Source of the DNA: Desulfobacteraceae bacterium
Lineage (GTDB): Bacteria > Desulfobacterota > DSM-4660 > Desulfatiglandales > Desulfatiglandaceae
Assembly: GCA_016844935.1 (NCBI GenBank)
Contig: JAERTK010000139.1
Location: forward strand, 1 to 64,000
DNA length: 64,000 nucleotides
Direction: 5' to 3'
Below the pieces are notes generated by a model that saw nothing but the letters and a program-made list of their open reading frames with translations, was not told the DNA's origin and did no database searches. Shown here piece after piece: positions 17,038 through 26,694 of the stretch (its first letter is position 1; each line of letters starts with the position of its first letter). The position numbers and the translations under genes are program-made.

Positions 17038-18690
17038 TTATCGATCCTCGGTAAAAGCCCTCCCCGATTCATACATCTTCAACCGCTGTTCCAATTCTTC
17101 GGTCAATTCCGCGTCCGATGCCGCCCGGGCCAGATCAAGACCTTCCCGGGCAGTCTCAACAGCCGCTTCATATCGGCCGGACCGGGCATAGGCTGCTGCC
17201 AGCGTATCGAGGTATTCGGGTTTTTTACGGCCGCCGCCTTTGCAGGCAACCAGTGCCCATCTAAGGGCTTCCGGACCATTTCGATTTCCCTTGTTTGGAT
17301 CCGTAGCGAGGACCCAGGCCAGGGAATTGGCCACCATGGCCCAGTTGGGTTTCACATTCAGGATGTTGCCATATTCCCGTATGGCACGGTCTGTCTTCCC
17401 GAGGCTCCACAGGGCCAGGCCCAGGTTGTACCGGGCGTTCATATGCTCCGGATAAATCTCCAACGCCTTTAGAAGGGCCTTACGCGCCCCCTTATAGTCG
17501 CCCATCTCCAGCAGCGTCACCCCCAGATTATTGTAAACATTAGCATTGTCCGGATGAAAATCGAGGGCCTTCAAGAACATTTTTCTGGACTCCGGCAAAT
17601 CGCCCTCGCGCCTTGAAATAACACCCAGTTGAAAATAGGCTTCATCGCTTTTGGGGTCCAGATGGATGGCTTTCTGGAAAAACGCACGCGATTTTTTCAA
17701 CTGGCTGGTCATGAAACACAACCGGCCCAGGGCAAGGTGCGTTTGCGGATTCTGGGGATTCAAATCCCTGGCACGGTAAAAAAACCGGGAAGCCTTTTCA
17801 ATGTTCAACTCTGTAAGGGCTTTTGATCCCAGAACCAGTAGCTGATCCTCATCAAAACACAAGTCGTTGAGGGAGTCGATCCAGGGATCGGGTGCGGGAC
17901 GAAACCGTGTACATTGAGCGGCCCTGTTAAGAGACGCTTTCATATCTACAAGGCGGCCAAAATGTTCGTGGACCGTGGCCAATAACCGATGGGCAGGCCC
18001 AAAGGATGGGTTTTTTTCCACAGCCTGGTTCAGATATGCCTGAGCACTTTTCCATTCAGACCCGTCAATGGCCATACGGGCCAGACCCAGCAGCGCATAG
18101 GGATCTCCCGGCACAAGGGCCAGGCGGCGCTTGTAATAGGTCTGGGCTTTTTGCGTTTCTCCGGTTTTGAAATGGCTGTCCGCCAGTTTGAGTATGGCCG
18201 GTGCGTATCGGGGAGCCAGGGTGATGGTCCTTTCAAGCAGATCTTGAACGGAAGCGTTCTCGCCTTTTTCCTGTTTGATGAATGCCAGATAATAGGGCCA
18301 TCGGGGGTTATCCGCATCAAAATCCAACGCCATTCTGTAACAGGGAACCGCCTGGTCGTAGAAGTGATTTGCCTGGTAGAGGTTCCCCAGTTCGCCCGAT
18401 TTCCGGCCGAACCGGGTGACAGCGCCCTTTTGCTCAAGCGTGCTTGTTACTTTGTCATGAGCCCGGCGCATTTTTTCTGCCAGGGTCCGGTTGCCGAAGG
18501 AGAGACTGCCAGGTGCGGGGATGCGCTCAAGGAGAGCGTTTTGCCGGGACCGGTCCATGAACACCATTGTTCCGGCCACCATAAGGGCCGCTATGACAAC
18601 AAGCACCACGGGCAACCGGAACCGCTTCAGGCGATGCCAAACGGACAAAGAACGATCCTTCCCCTTCTCTTTTGCTTTTTTGATTGACAC
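17038..18690 (-). CDS. Membrane-anchored TPR-repeat protein
   Basis: About 550 residues. A basic start is followed by one membrane segment (about 27-45, LPVVLVVIAALMVAGTMVF), then a large domain of at least nine tetratricopeptide repeats, clearest at LGNLYQANHFYDQAVPCYRMAL, LGLARMAIDGSEWKSAQAYLNQA, LGVISRREGDLPESRKMFLKAL and LGVTLLEMGDYKGARKALLKAL. The topology puts the repeats in the periplasm as a protein-binding scaffold. GTG at 18690 is the start. It is the last gene of the ebo-containing series and lies 30 bases after the FG-GAP gene, converging on acoC with 9 bases between the stops. Function unknown; context suggests it helps assemble the exported system. Confidence 0.75.
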   Translation of the reverse strand: MSIKKAKEKGKDRSLSVWHRLKRFRLPVVLVVIAALMVAGTMVFMDRSRQNALLERIPAPGSLSFGNRTLAEKMRRAHDKVTSTLEQKGAVTRFGRKSGELGNLYQANHFYDQAVPCYRMALDFDADNPRWPYYLAFIKQEKGENASVQDLLERTITLAPRYAPAILKLADSHFKTGETQKAQTYYKRRLALVPGDPYALLGLARMAIDGSEWKSAQAYLNQAVEKNPSFGPAHRLLATVHEHFGRLVDMKASLNRAAQCTRFRPAPDPWIDSLNDLCFDEDQLLVLGSKALTELNIEKASRFFYRARDLNPQNPQTHLALGRLCFMTSQLKKSRAFFQKAIHLDPKSDEAYFQLGVISRREGDLPESRKMFLKALDFHPDNANVYNNLGVTLLEMGDYKGARKALLKALEIYPEHMNARYNLGLALWSLGKTDRAIREYGNILNVKPNWAMVANSLAWVLATDPNKGNRNGPEALRWALVACKGGGRKKPEYLDTLAAAYARSGRYEAAVETAREGLDLARAASDAELTEELEQRLKMYESGRAFTEDR

Positions 18691-18720
18691 TATCCGAGGC
18701 CCTTAAACATCCTTAACATC

Positions 18721-20109
18721 CTATTTTTTTACTTCGGCATCCGTTTTCCGGTTGGGCCAGTCATTCTTCCACAAAAGAACCCGGCTCATTCGATCAAAGG
18801 GTGGATAGGCGTGCATCCCGCCGGTCACAAAATCGACCCATCCGTCACCGTCCATATCCGCGGTGTCCAATACCAGCAGGTGGGTGGGTATTGAAGCAAG
18901 ATCATGGGGAATGAAACCCATTTTACCGTCGTTTTCGAACCAGATCATGGATTGTGCTTTCGGGTCATCCCACTTGTTAAAGGCGCTGACCACCCCCACA
19001 TCCAGATCGCCGTCCTTGTCCACATCCACGGCATTGGCGAAATAGGCCCCCGGGAAATCCCCGATTCTGTGGTAATCAAATTTCAGTCCGCCTTTGTTTT
19101 CCAACCACTGAACGCCATGCCAGGGGCGCGGTCCGGGCGGGATATAATCAAAGGCATCGCCGTTGGTGTACAAAATGTCCATATCACCATCTTTGTCCAA
19201 ATCCACCATGGAGATACCGCTGCTTCCGAAATCTTCGTTTGTGGAGCCGTAAATCATTCTCGGTTCAAATTTCCCCTTGCCATCATTGATGAAGACGTAT
19301 ATCTCCTCCCATTCCTGGGAAACCAGGGCCACAATGTCCAGATCTCCGTCACCATCCATGTCGCAGACCGGGGTGTGGATTGTACCGGAAAGGTTCAGCA
19401 GGTTGTGGCTGTCAAACTGCCAGTTTCCCTTATTTTCCATCCAGCGAATCTCTCCGTCATCATAACCGAACTGGCCCACTGCCAGATCAATATCGCCGTC
19501 ACCGTCCAAGTCCCCTGGTTCCACATCGGTAACCCGGGCAATACCGTCCACCAGGACACGATTTTCAAAACGGCCGCCACCTTTGTTTTCAAGCACCACA
19601 ACCGCTCCGATTTTGTCGTTGTTGGGAAATATCATCCCCATTTTGGCCACCAGAAGATCCAAATCGCCGTCTTTATCCATATCAAAGGGGGTAACGTGCG
19701 CCGGTCCACGCACCTGGCTGCCGATTTTCTTTTCGTGATATTGGCCCGCCGGGTTCTGTCGAATCCAGGAAATCTGATTCTGTTTGGCATCGCATACCAC
19801 AACATCTTTTAAGCCATCCTGGTCCAGGTCCACCACCTTCAAATGCGTAATCCAGGGCTTTGCACCCCCCATGGGATCACCGATGGATCTGCTTTTGAGA
19901 AAATCGATTTTTTCCCCTGGCAAGGGAATATCCGACGAACTGGCGGGGGGTTCACCGTCGGTTTTAGAGATTATCCTCTCAAGGTACTGCATCACCGATT
20001 GCCCGGTACGCGCGGCTTCGTGCTTTGCAAGTAACAGGGGGATACCCACAACAACCGCCAATAATGCCAGCAGGGAAACCATGGTTGACGTTGACATGTG
20101 CTTTCGCAT
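18721..20109 (-). CDS. Exported FG-GAP/VCBS repeat protein with seven calcium-type motifs
   Basis: About 462 residues. A hydrophobic N-terminal segment (MVSLLALLAVVVGIPLLLA) acts as signal peptide or anchor. The rest forms a seven-bladed beta-propeller candidate: seven DxDxDGxxD motifs are visible (DLDQDGLKD, DMDKDGDLD, DLDGDGDID, DMDGDGDLD, DLDKDGDMD, DVDKDGDLD, DMDGDGWVD), each followed by a WxxN or similar strand (WIRQN, WMENKG, WLENKG, WFENDG). These loops bind calcium in integrin-like repeats. The protein should sit on the periplasmic side. It lies 15 bases downstream of the CuA/Fe-S membrane gene, so the two are probably cotranscribed and may work together. No enzymatic motif was found. 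Confidence 0.8.
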   Translation of the reverse strand: MRKHMSTSTMVSLLALLAVVVGIPLLLAKHEAARTGQSVMQYLERIISKTDGEPPASSSDIPLPGEKIDFLKSRSIGDPMGGAKPWITHLKVVDLDQDGLKDVVVCDAKQNQISWIRQNPAGQYHEKKIGSQVRGPAHVTPFDMDKDGDLDLLVAKMGMIFPNNDKIGAVVVLENKGGGRFENRVLVDGIARVTDVEPGDLDGDGDIDLAVGQFGYDDGEIRWMENKGNWQFDSHNLLNLSGTIHTPVCDMDGDGDLDIVALVSQEWEEIYVFINDGKGKFEPRMIYGSTNEDFGSSGISMVDLDKDGDMDILYTNGDAFDYIPPGPRPWHGVQWLENKGGLKFDYHRIGDFPGAYFANAVDVDKDGDLDVGVVSAFNKWDDPKAQSMIWFENDGKMGFIPHDLASIPTHLLVLDTADMDGDGWVDFVTGGMHAYPPFDRMSRVLLWKNDWPNRKTDAEVKK

Positions 20110-20124
20110 CAGATTCCTTTTTCT

Positions 20125-22086
20125 TTAGTAATGGGTCAGATAAACCAGCATGCCGCCGGCCAATAGAACAAGAACAGCCGCCGTTGGCGTAAATCCTTTT
20201 AACGTATTATTTTTGCTGTCAATTTCATTATGCCACAATCCATAGCCCTTTTTCAAGCTAAGGGTCACCCCCAGCAGAATCAGTGCCGACTGAATCCACG
20301 GGATGCCGCTCGGCCAGATCTGAATCCACGGCATGCCGGCCGTACCAAGCAGGTCCCAACCCCACCCGAAAGGATCTGAAAGACTCAGCAGAATAAAGGT
20401 CATATTGGCCATAATGGTTTCAGCAAAAAACACCGCCCACAAGGCCAGGCCCAAGGGCAAAACAGCGGGCAGGGTTTTTTTGAATATTGTGCCGACGGAT
20501 GCGTTGAAAATGCCCTTCCCCGCCTCTGACGTCCCTTTTGAAAGCCAGAGACCCAATCCGCACATGAGCCAGAAAATCAAAGGGACAACGCCCAATGCAA
20601 CAGCAGAGAGCATCACAAAAAAGAGACTGAACTCAAAAAAAGAAGCTTTGTCCACAATGTTCACCATATCGCGCATAAAGGGCCAGGGCGAATGAAGGGT
20701 CACCGAGTAGACAACGGCCAGAACCAGCAAAGCAAGCGCCTGCCACGCCTCCCCGTAGGACCTGAAGGAATTCCGCCAGGGGCCTTTTCGCCAGGCGAGA
20801 GAGACATTATCGCTGGGGCAACTCTTGAAACACTCCGTGCATATGCCGCAGTCCACGTTTCGGTCCATTTGGGGAACCAGCAGGCCGTAAGGGCAGGCCC
20901 AGCCACCGGCATTTCCCCTGAGACACGACTTTTCCCCACAGCGCTTGCAGACGCCGGTATTTCGCTTTCGCACCATCAGCGGCGCCAGGGCGCTATAGGC
21001 CGAAATGAACACAGCCACCGGGCAGACATACCGGCAAAAGGCGCGCAGTTCCCACACCAGGGACATGATGATTGCAGCGGCAACCATGAAAATGAGCATG
21101 ACGGCAGTCCATTTGGGCTGGGCGGCCAGTGAAGCACTTAATGCGCCCATAACGAGAAACGCACCCAACCGGATCCACGGACCGCTCAAAGCCCGTGGCC
21201 ACAGCCTGAACCATCCGAAAAAACGGTTCTTAAAACGGCCTCGCGTTCCTGCCCGAACCTCGGTGGTGGCACCCCGCTGGAGGTATTCTCCCATCACCGG
21301 CAAAGGGCAGATCATGCACCAGATTCTGCCACCCAAGGGGACCAGGAAGAGGGCCAGCATGGATATCCAGATAATCCAGGTCAACATCACGGCCAGATTG
21401 CGCCCCCCCACTTTGGTACCGAAAAAGCCGGCAAGGATGATCACCATAAGACCCGCCAGCACCGGCAGGGTAAGGGTAAACTGAAGCGGTCTCCATTTGA
21501 GGAGCCGGTCAAGCAGCCCAAACCGCCGATTCAGATCTATTGGGGGAAGCGCAATTGTCTGGAACCGGCCTTCTTCCCATTTAATCCTGAATAAACCGAT
21601 CACAACAATGGCCAGCAGGAATCCAAGACTTCCTGCCCCTAACCAGTTGGGGCGGATGATAAGGTCCCCCTGCTCAAATCCATGCATGGGACCGCAGTAC
21701 ACATGGCACCGGAACCTTGAGGTGGATACCAGACCGCCCCAGAACCCCGGCAGGCCGGCTTTTAAATGCACTTCAGATACATATGAAGGGGGTCTTTCAG
21801 GGACAAGCGGGTCGCGGACCTCTACCGTTTCGCTGGCGGGGGTGATCTTTGCATCGATTCCGTAATCCTGAAGGAAGAAGCTATGGCCTGTGTCCCGGGT
21901 TTTGAAAGTGATGATCAGATCGTCGCCCCGGTTGGCCCGGATGATGGCCGGATCAGTCCCGTAACGGAATGCTTCAACGTGTACCTTTCGGGTGGCGGGA
22001 GGGGGGCTGGAGACCCATTCAGCGAAAAGCGCCCCGCCCGTGCAGCTTAAAAGAATAAAGATCTGTATTAATTTACGGACGCTCAT
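20125..22086 (-). CDS. CuA-like cupredoxin domain fused to a NosR/NapH-type polyferredoxin membrane protein
   Basis: About 653 residues. After a signal segment (LIQIFILLSCTGGALFA), residues about 32-145 form a cupredoxin with the pattern of cytochrome oxidase subunit II CuA: His68 (GHSFFLQDYGIDAKI) and C127-x3-C131-x3-H135 (CHVYCGPMHG). The usual CuA Met after that His is not obvious. The remainder has about ten membrane segments and NosR/NapH-like clusters: WCMICPLP, CRYVCPVAVF, CKRCGEKSC, WACPYG and CGICTECFKSCP, the last a ferredoxin-type motif. It could move electrons from the cytoplasm or quinone pool to or from a periplasmic copper centre. ATG 22086 overlaps the eboE stop (ATGA), so it belongs to the ebo operon. 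Confidence 0.78.
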   Translation of the reverse strand: MSVRKLIQIFILLSCTGGALFAEWVSSPPPATRKVHVEAFRYGTDPAIIRANRGDDLIITFKTRDTGHSFFLQDYGIDAKITPASETVEVRDPLVPERPPSYVSEVHLKAGLPGFWGGLVSTSRFRCHVYCGPMHGFEQGDLIIRPNWLGAGSLGFLLAIVVIGLFRIKWEEGRFQTIALPPIDLNRRFGLLDRLLKWRPLQFTLTLPVLAGLMVIILAGFFGTKVGGRNLAVMLTWIIWISMLALFLVPLGGRIWCMICPLPVMGEYLQRGATTEVRAGTRGRFKNRFFGWFRLWPRALSGPWIRLGAFLVMGALSASLAAQPKWTAVMLIFMVAAAIIMSLVWELRAFCRYVCPVAVFISAYSALAPLMVRKRNTGVCKRCGEKSCLRGNAGGWACPYGLLVPQMDRNVDCGICTECFKSCPSDNVSLAWRKGPWRNSFRSYGEAWQALALLVLAVVYSVTLHSPWPFMRDMVNIVDKASFFEFSLFFVMLSAVALGVVPLIFWLMCGLGLWLSKGTSEAGKGIFNASVGTIFKKTLPAVLPLGLALWAVFFAETIMANMTFILLSLSDPFGWGWDLLGTAGMPWIQIWPSGIPWIQSALILLGVTLSLKKGYGLWHNEIDSKNNTLKGFTPTAAVLVLLAGGMLVYLTHY

Positions 22087-23282
22087 GGGGAAAGCCTGTC
22101 CAAAACCCACGCATATTCCAGGGTGATACTCTCCGCCAGGTTTTTCTCTTTGAATGGTTCAGGGAGCACATTAAACGTATAGGTTTCAATTTCAAAATGC
22201 GTACAACCGGATCCAGCGGCTGAACGAAAAAAACTTTCACTCAGATCGTTTCCGGTGGAACCCAGTTCACGATCCCCTGAAAAATAGAGGGGCACATGGA
22301 AATGGATCCGCCATTGTTCCATGCTCCGGTTCAGGACATCCCCATGGGACATGGCAACGGGGAGGTCTTCATAGGATCGAATCTCACCACCTGCCGTGCG
22401 CGCCTTGACCTGATGCAGATAGACCGGATCGGCAAAATCCCCGACCCGTTTGAGACTTTTCTCCAAAGAACCCGTTTTGAGGGCCGCACTGATCTGGATT
22501 TTCGACAAGCGAATCGCGTTTGCCGCCAATCGTGAAATACTCTCCCCCAGGTCCTCAAATTGCAGGGACATATGACAGGTATCAAAGCAAACGCCCAGAT
22601 GCTGCATGATCATGTGATCCGCTTCCCGTTCTGAGGTACCGATTAATTGGGAAAGATACTGTTTTCCCTCCCCGCGGAGCTCCCGGGTAAAAAAATCGAC
22701 GGTGCCATCCGTGGTTTCCAGGAAACAGTCCGGCTCGGGTTCCAATCCCAGGTGAATCTCTTTGCCGGTCTCTTTGCGGATATGGGCCAGATGCGCCACA
22801 CAACGCATCAGGTTTTGGATCATTTCGGTTCGATCCGTTGATCCGCGGACCCATTCCCCGTAAGACCCCGGCACGGTGCTGATGCTGCCGGTGAGCCCCT
22901 CCGGCAACAGCCTTGAAAGGATCTCCGCCAGCAAAATGGTGTAATTGAGCCGTTTCGGGCTCCGCCAGTCGGGAGAATAGACCCTGCTTTTGACCGGGGC
23001 CTTGTGAAACTCGCCGTAGGGGAACCCGTTGATGGTAAAGACATAAAGGTCATGGGCTTCAAGAAAATCTTTGAACTGATGGAATGTTTCGGGGTTGGCA
23101 AGCTGATCCGCCGCCGTGTGCCCCAGCCGCAGGCCCAGGCCGAAAGGCCCATTTGGCGCCACCCGCTTGCGAATTTTCAGGGTCACGGTTCTGATGGCCT
23201 CAAAATTCTCATCCCAGGTTTCTCCGGGATGGACATTGAGGCAGTAGGTCAAATGCAGGGGAGGATTCTTTCCAATCTTCAA
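22083..23282 (-). CDS. eboE: EboE-type metabolite traffic protein (TIM barrel)
   Basis: EboE is a xylose-isomerase-like TIM-barrel protein of the ebo cluster, which in cyanobacteria is needed to move a scytonemin precursor to the periplasm; its reaction is not established. The 399 residues open with the family signature HLTYCLNVHPGETWDENF and GLGLRLGHTAADQL, and contain NGFPYGEFH, LGLEPEPDCFLET and GVCFDTCHMSLQFED, where Glu, Asp and His residues line up as a metal site typical of sugar-phosphate isomerases. The start overlaps the eboD stop by 4 bases and its stop overlaps the next gene, so coupling is tight on both sides. Family assignment is strong, biochemical role unknown. Confidence 0.88.
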   Translation of the reverse strand: MKIGKNPPLHLTYCLNVHPGETWDENFEAIRTVTLKIRKRVAPNGPFGLGLRLGHTAADQLANPETFHQFKDFLEAHDLYVFTINGFPYGEFHKAPVKSRVYSPDWRSPKRLNYTILLAEILSRLLPEGLTGSISTVPGSYGEWVRGSTDRTEMIQNLMRCVAHLAHIRKETGKEIHLGLEPEPDCFLETTDGTVDFFTRELRGEGKQYLSQLIGTSEREADHMIMQHLGVCFDTCHMSLQFEDLGESISRLAANAIRLSKIQISAALKTGSLEKSLKRVGDFADPVYLHQVKARTAGGEIRSYEDLPVAMSHGDVLNRSMEQWRIHFHVPLYFSGDRELGSTGNDLSESFFRSAAGSGCTHFEIETYTFNVLPEPFKEKNLAESITLEYAWVLDRLSP

Positions 23283-24517
23283 GATAGAAACCCTTCTTGG
23301 AACCGCTGTGGCACGGCGCGATTTTTCAGGTGGGCTATGGCCTCGATGATCACGGATTTATCCATTTCGTGGACTTCCGTTTTTCGGCCGATGGCCGTGG
23401 GCAGGGTCACATTTAACGATCCCCCGAGATGTTCCTGGAAATCATCCAGCCCTTTCAGGATTTCCAGTTCTCCATTTTTCCCTTTGCGCTCCAAAAGGTC
23501 ACTCCAGAAAGGCAACCCGGTTTTTTCAAGGGCCCCGATAACGGCGTCTTGTTCCTGAGCGGTGAGCATGCCCATTAAACGGGCGTAGCACGTATCCAGG
23601 GCAACACCCATGGCCACGGCCTGGCCATGGGCCATCCGGTATTCTGACAAGACCTCCAGACGATGCGCACACCAGTGTCCGAAATCCAGCGGCCGGGCTG
23701 ACCCCAACTCAAAGGGATCTCCGCTGTTTCGGATATGTTCCAGATGAAGCGTGGCACACCGTTTGATGATGGTCTCAATGGCAGTCTCATCCCTTTTTGC
23801 GAGGTTATGGGCATTTTGGCAAAGAAAATCAAAAAAATCCGGATCCTTTATAATGGCCACCTTGAAGGCTTCGGCGATGCCCCCGATCCAGTGTTTTGAA
23901 GGAAGGGTCCGGAGTAAAAGAAAATCGTTTAAGACCGCAAAGGGCGGAGAGAATGTTCCCGCAAAATTCTTCATGCCGTGATCATCGATGCCGTTTTTGA
24001 CCCCCACCCCCGCGTCATTCTGGGCCAGAACCGTTGAAGGGGCACGGATAAGCCGCACCCCCCGGTGGACAAGCGATGCCGCAAGCCCCACCATGTCCAG
24101 AACACTGCCGCCGCCGATGGCCAGCACATAGCTCTGCCGGCATAAATGGCTTTTGGCCAGTGAGCTCATGGTATGACGGACGAGATCCCAGTCGCCCTTT
24201 GCCTTTGCACCGCCCGGCACGATCTCCACAGCCCCTTCCATTTCCAGCAGATCCTGACGGCTTTCCATGTAGGCCTTGACTCTTTGGGGAAAATCTTTGC
24301 TGGCTTCAACAATACCCGAATCAATAAAGACCTTTGCCCGGTGCCGGCGAAACTCCATTCTCCGATCAACAACGGAAGCCAACAGGTCGTTCTCGGGATT
24401 AAAAATATCCTGTGAGAAATAGACCGGATAATCGAAGGAAACCGTGAAATCTTGCATTTGGCAGTCAACGGGAAAGTCTTTGGTTCCTGTCTTCGTCCCG
24501 TGAGGTTTTTGTTTCAT
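23279..24517 (-). CDS. eboD: EboD: 3-dehydroquinate synthase-like protein
   Basis: The fold is that of dehydroquinate synthase (NAD- and metal-dependent cyclase), but the ebo paralogues act on an unknown substrate. About 412 residues. LAIGGGSVLDMVGLAAS is the NAD site; STVLAQNDAGVGVKNGID and NFAGTFSPP match the substrate lysine region; metal ligands are expected at Glu/His in GHWCAHRLEVLSEYRMAHGQAVAMG. An N-terminal 35-residue addition precedes the usual start. ATG 24517 overlaps the eboF TGA (TGATG). The adjacent EboE, EboF and UbiA genes separate it from ordinary aromatic-acid AroB, and no other shikimate gene is nearby. Confidence 0.87.
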   Translation of the reverse strand: MKQKPHGTKTGTKDFPVDCQMQDFTVSFDYPVYFSQDIFNPENDLLASVVDRRMEFRRHRAKVFIDSGIVEASKDFPQRVKAYMESRQDLLEMEGAVEIVPGGAKAKGDWDLVRHTMSSLAKSHLCRQSYVLAIGGGSVLDMVGLAASLVHRGVRLIRAPSTVLAQNDAGVGVKNGIDDHGMKNFAGTFSPPFAVLNDFLLLRTLPSKHWIGGIAEAFKVAIIKDPDFFDFLCQNAHNLAKRDETAIETIIKRCATLHLEHIRNSGDPFELGSARPLDFGHWCAHRLEVLSEYRMAHGQAVAMGVALDTCYARLMGMLTAQEQDAVIGALEKTGLPFWSDLLERKGKNGELEILKGLDDFQEHLGGSLNVTLPTAIGRKTEVHEMDKSVIIEAIAHLKNRAVPQRFQEGFLS

Positions 24518-25815
24518 CAAATTGCCTGTGGCGATTCATCCAGCCAGTGCCGAACCATGGCTGCCAGTTCAATTAAATCTGTGGGGTTACCCGGTACGCT
24601 GAAGGTGGAACCCCAGGTCACGTGCCGTTCCGGCCCCACCCCGCCGTGCGACCCGCGGATACGGGTGGCATCCTGACTTACCGAACCCGGTGGCCACCCG
24701 AAAAACAATTCGCAGGGATCATACCCGGGTTTGTTGTGGATGTCCACATGACTTGCGAAATCGGGTGCCTCCGCTTTCTCAGTCCACCATGGATAGCTCA
24801 ACCATTTGCCCGGCCCCGCCACCAAAAGCAGTTCACCGCTGTTTTTGTGATTAAGACTGACGGCTGCCTGCCCTTCAACATCCAGCACCTCAGCAATTCC
24901 CGGTAGATCTTTCAACAGGTTTTTTACAGCTGGGATATCATTTTTCTCCGGGATATACACATGGGCAATTTCATGATCTGCCATGGCAAAGGCCCTGCTG
25001 GCATAAAAGTCGGGATATGCCATTTTTTTGATACGCCGAACCGTCAGAAGTCCAGCATCCCGAAGGACCACATTGGGCGCTGCGGCGCAGTGGACAGGGG
25101 CCACATGGTAGTCTCCGAAAATCAGGACATCATACCCGTTTGACTCGGCACTTTTTATGAGACGCAACAGCTGTTCTTTGACCTTGTTCAATGTTTTAAT
25201 GACGCGCCCATCTGTTTCGGGGTCTTTTCTTTGCAGGTCATAATCGAGGCTCGGCAGATAGCTGAACAGGAGATCCGGTGCCAGATCCGGGTCTGAAAGA
25301 ATTTCAGAAACAGCCTCAACGATCCACTCCCCCACCTTCCATGACGCCATGGGCCCCCAGTAACGCTGCAGCTTAAAGGGTCTGCCAATCTTTCTGCAAA
25401 GTTTTCGGTAAAGGCCTGAAGGCTTGCTGTAACAGTCCTGAATCATCCCGCCGTGATGTTTGTGAACCGGGGCCGGCGACAAAATGAGATCCACCGCCTC
25501 ACCCAGGCTCTGCTGCCAGAAAACCATGCCGACGCGCTTGCCCCGCAAACGAAAGTTCGTCCAGATTCTGTCCCCTTCCACCAGCCGGGCAGACTGCTCC
25601 CAGAACATGGGGCGCCCCAGTTTTCGATAAAATAGACCGTTTGCAATCATGCCGTGTTTGGAAGGGTATGATGCCGTGCGAAAACTCGCCTGAACCGTGC
25701 AGGTGACCGCCGGAAAAACGCTCTGTATGGATTGAGAATGTAAACCCGCGATTTCAAAGTCATGGGTCAGGCCGGCAACCTCAACAATCAGCAATTTCTT
25801 GCCCATAGGGTACAT
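24517..25815 (-). CDS. eboF: EboF-type nucleotide pyrophosphatase/alkaline phosphatase-fold protein
   Basis: About 432 residues of the type I phosphodiesterase/nucleotide pyrophosphatase fold. KLLIVEVAGLTHDF supplies the first metal Asp/Glu position, FPAVTCTVQASFRTASYPSKHGMIANG holds the nucleophilic Thr (TCTVQ) and the H-G-M pair, and SYLPSLDYDLQRKDPE, IFGDYHVAPV and WGSTFSVPG supply further metal-site segments. It could hydrolyse a phosphate ester in ebo-dependent metabolite handling. ATG 25815 is used; a second ATG 9 nt in (MGKKLL) is equally possible because neither has a clear ribosome binding site. It lies 39 bases after eboB and is coupled to eboD. Confidence 0.82.
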   Translation of the reverse strand: MYPMGKKLLIVEVAGLTHDFEIAGLHSQSIQSVFPAVTCTVQASFRTASYPSKHGMIANGLFYRKLGRPMFWEQSARLVEGDRIWTNFRLRGKRVGMVFWQQSLGEAVDLILSPAPVHKHHGGMIQDCYSKPSGLYRKLCRKIGRPFKLQRYWGPMASWKVGEWIVEAVSEILSDPDLAPDLLFSYLPSLDYDLQRKDPETDGRVIKTLNKVKEQLLRLIKSAESNGYDVLIFGDYHVAPVHCAAAPNVVLRDAGLLTVRRIKKMAYPDFYASRAFAMADHEIAHVYIPEKNDIPAVKNLLKDLPGIAEVLDVEGQAAVSLNHKNSGELLLVAGPGKWLSYPWWTEKAEAPDFASHVDIHNKPGYDPCELFFGWPPGSVSQDATRIRGSHGGVGPERHVTWGSTFSVPGNPTDLIELAAMVRHWLDESPQAI

Positions 25816-25854
25816 CCATAGAATAAGGAAGGTTTAAAGGTTTTGGATATTATT

Positions 25855-26691
25855 CTAAATGGCCCAAGCCGATTCTTTCGGCAGGGTGGGAGACGGCTGA
25901 AATTTTTCACACTGCCCTAAAAAGTAGCAGGGGTTATTGTAGAAAACGGTTTCCATGTGTTCTTCCTTGTGGCCCCTTTTTTTCATTTCAAATATGGCAT
26001 CGTGCAGTGTACCGGGGTCCGATGGCCCCCAATCGCCGGAAGCGTCCACCAGCATGTGATCCAGCCCGTAAATTTCGAGCGCGTCCACCACCCGGGCGGG
26101 AGAGTTTTTGGTCACCGGGTAAATGGTCATGGCGGCCCAGAACCCCGCATCGCGAATCATTTTCAATGTGTGCTCTTCAGAGTGATCAAAGCATACGATC
26201 TCTGGATTTACCGCTCCGTGGCCTTTCAGATAATCCAACATCATCCGGGTCCCTTTCAGTTTGTCTTTGAGGTGCGGGGTGTGAATCCATATCAACTGGT
26301 TATGTTTTAAAGCCAGTTCCACCTGTTCCTCAAAAATGGTCATCTCATTTTTTGTATTGAGATTCAACCCGATTTCCCCGATGCCAAGCACCGTCGGTTT
26401 CTCCAGGAACTCCGGTATAAAGGAAATGACTTCTCTCGACAAAATCAGGTCGTCGGCCTCTTTTGGGTTAATGCAGATCCAGGAGTAGTGCTGAATAAGG
26501 TACTGGGCGGCCCGGGTCGGTTCGAATTCCGTAATGTGTTTGAAATAATCATAAAATGCCTGGGATGAAGCGCGATCATACCCGGCCCAGAAGGCGGGCT
26601 CGCAGCAGGCGACCGTATGCATCCTAACCATTCTTTCGTAGTCCTGGGTGGTTCTGGCGATCATATGGATGTGAGGCTCAATCACTTTCAT
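25855..26691 (-). CDS. eboB: EboB: TatD-family metal-dependent hydrolase
   Basis: A 278-residue amidohydrolase-fold protein. It begins VIEPHIHMIARTT, the HxH metal motif at the first strand, and continues with GEIGLN (metal Glu), LIWIHTPH (His), VCFDHSEEHT (His) and LVDASGDWG (final Asp), the order seen in TatD nucleases. The ebo-cluster members of this family have no proven substrate and may not be nucleases. The start is 3 bases after the small upstream gene. Strong family call; the role in metabolite export is inferred from the operon. Confidence 0.85.
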   Translation of the reverse strand: MKVIEPHIHMIARTTQDYERMVRMHTVACCEPAFWAGYDRASSQAFYDYFKHITEFEPTRAAQYLIQHYSWICINPKEADDLILSREVISFIPEFLEKPTVLGIGEIGLNLNTKNEMTIFEEQVELALKHNQLIWIHTPHLKDKLKGTRMMLDYLKGHGAVNPEIVCFDHSEEHTLKMIRDAGFWAAMTIYPVTKNSPARVVDALEIYGLDHMLVDASGDWGPSDPGTLHDAIFEMKKRGHKEEHMETVFYNNPCYFLGQCEKFQPSPTLPKESAWAI

Positions 26692-26694
26692 GGG

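Noticed and set aside
18904-19812. Plus-strand open frame of 302 codons opposite the FG-GAP gene
   Set aside because: The repeat composition of the real gene produces a long antisense frame; no family features.
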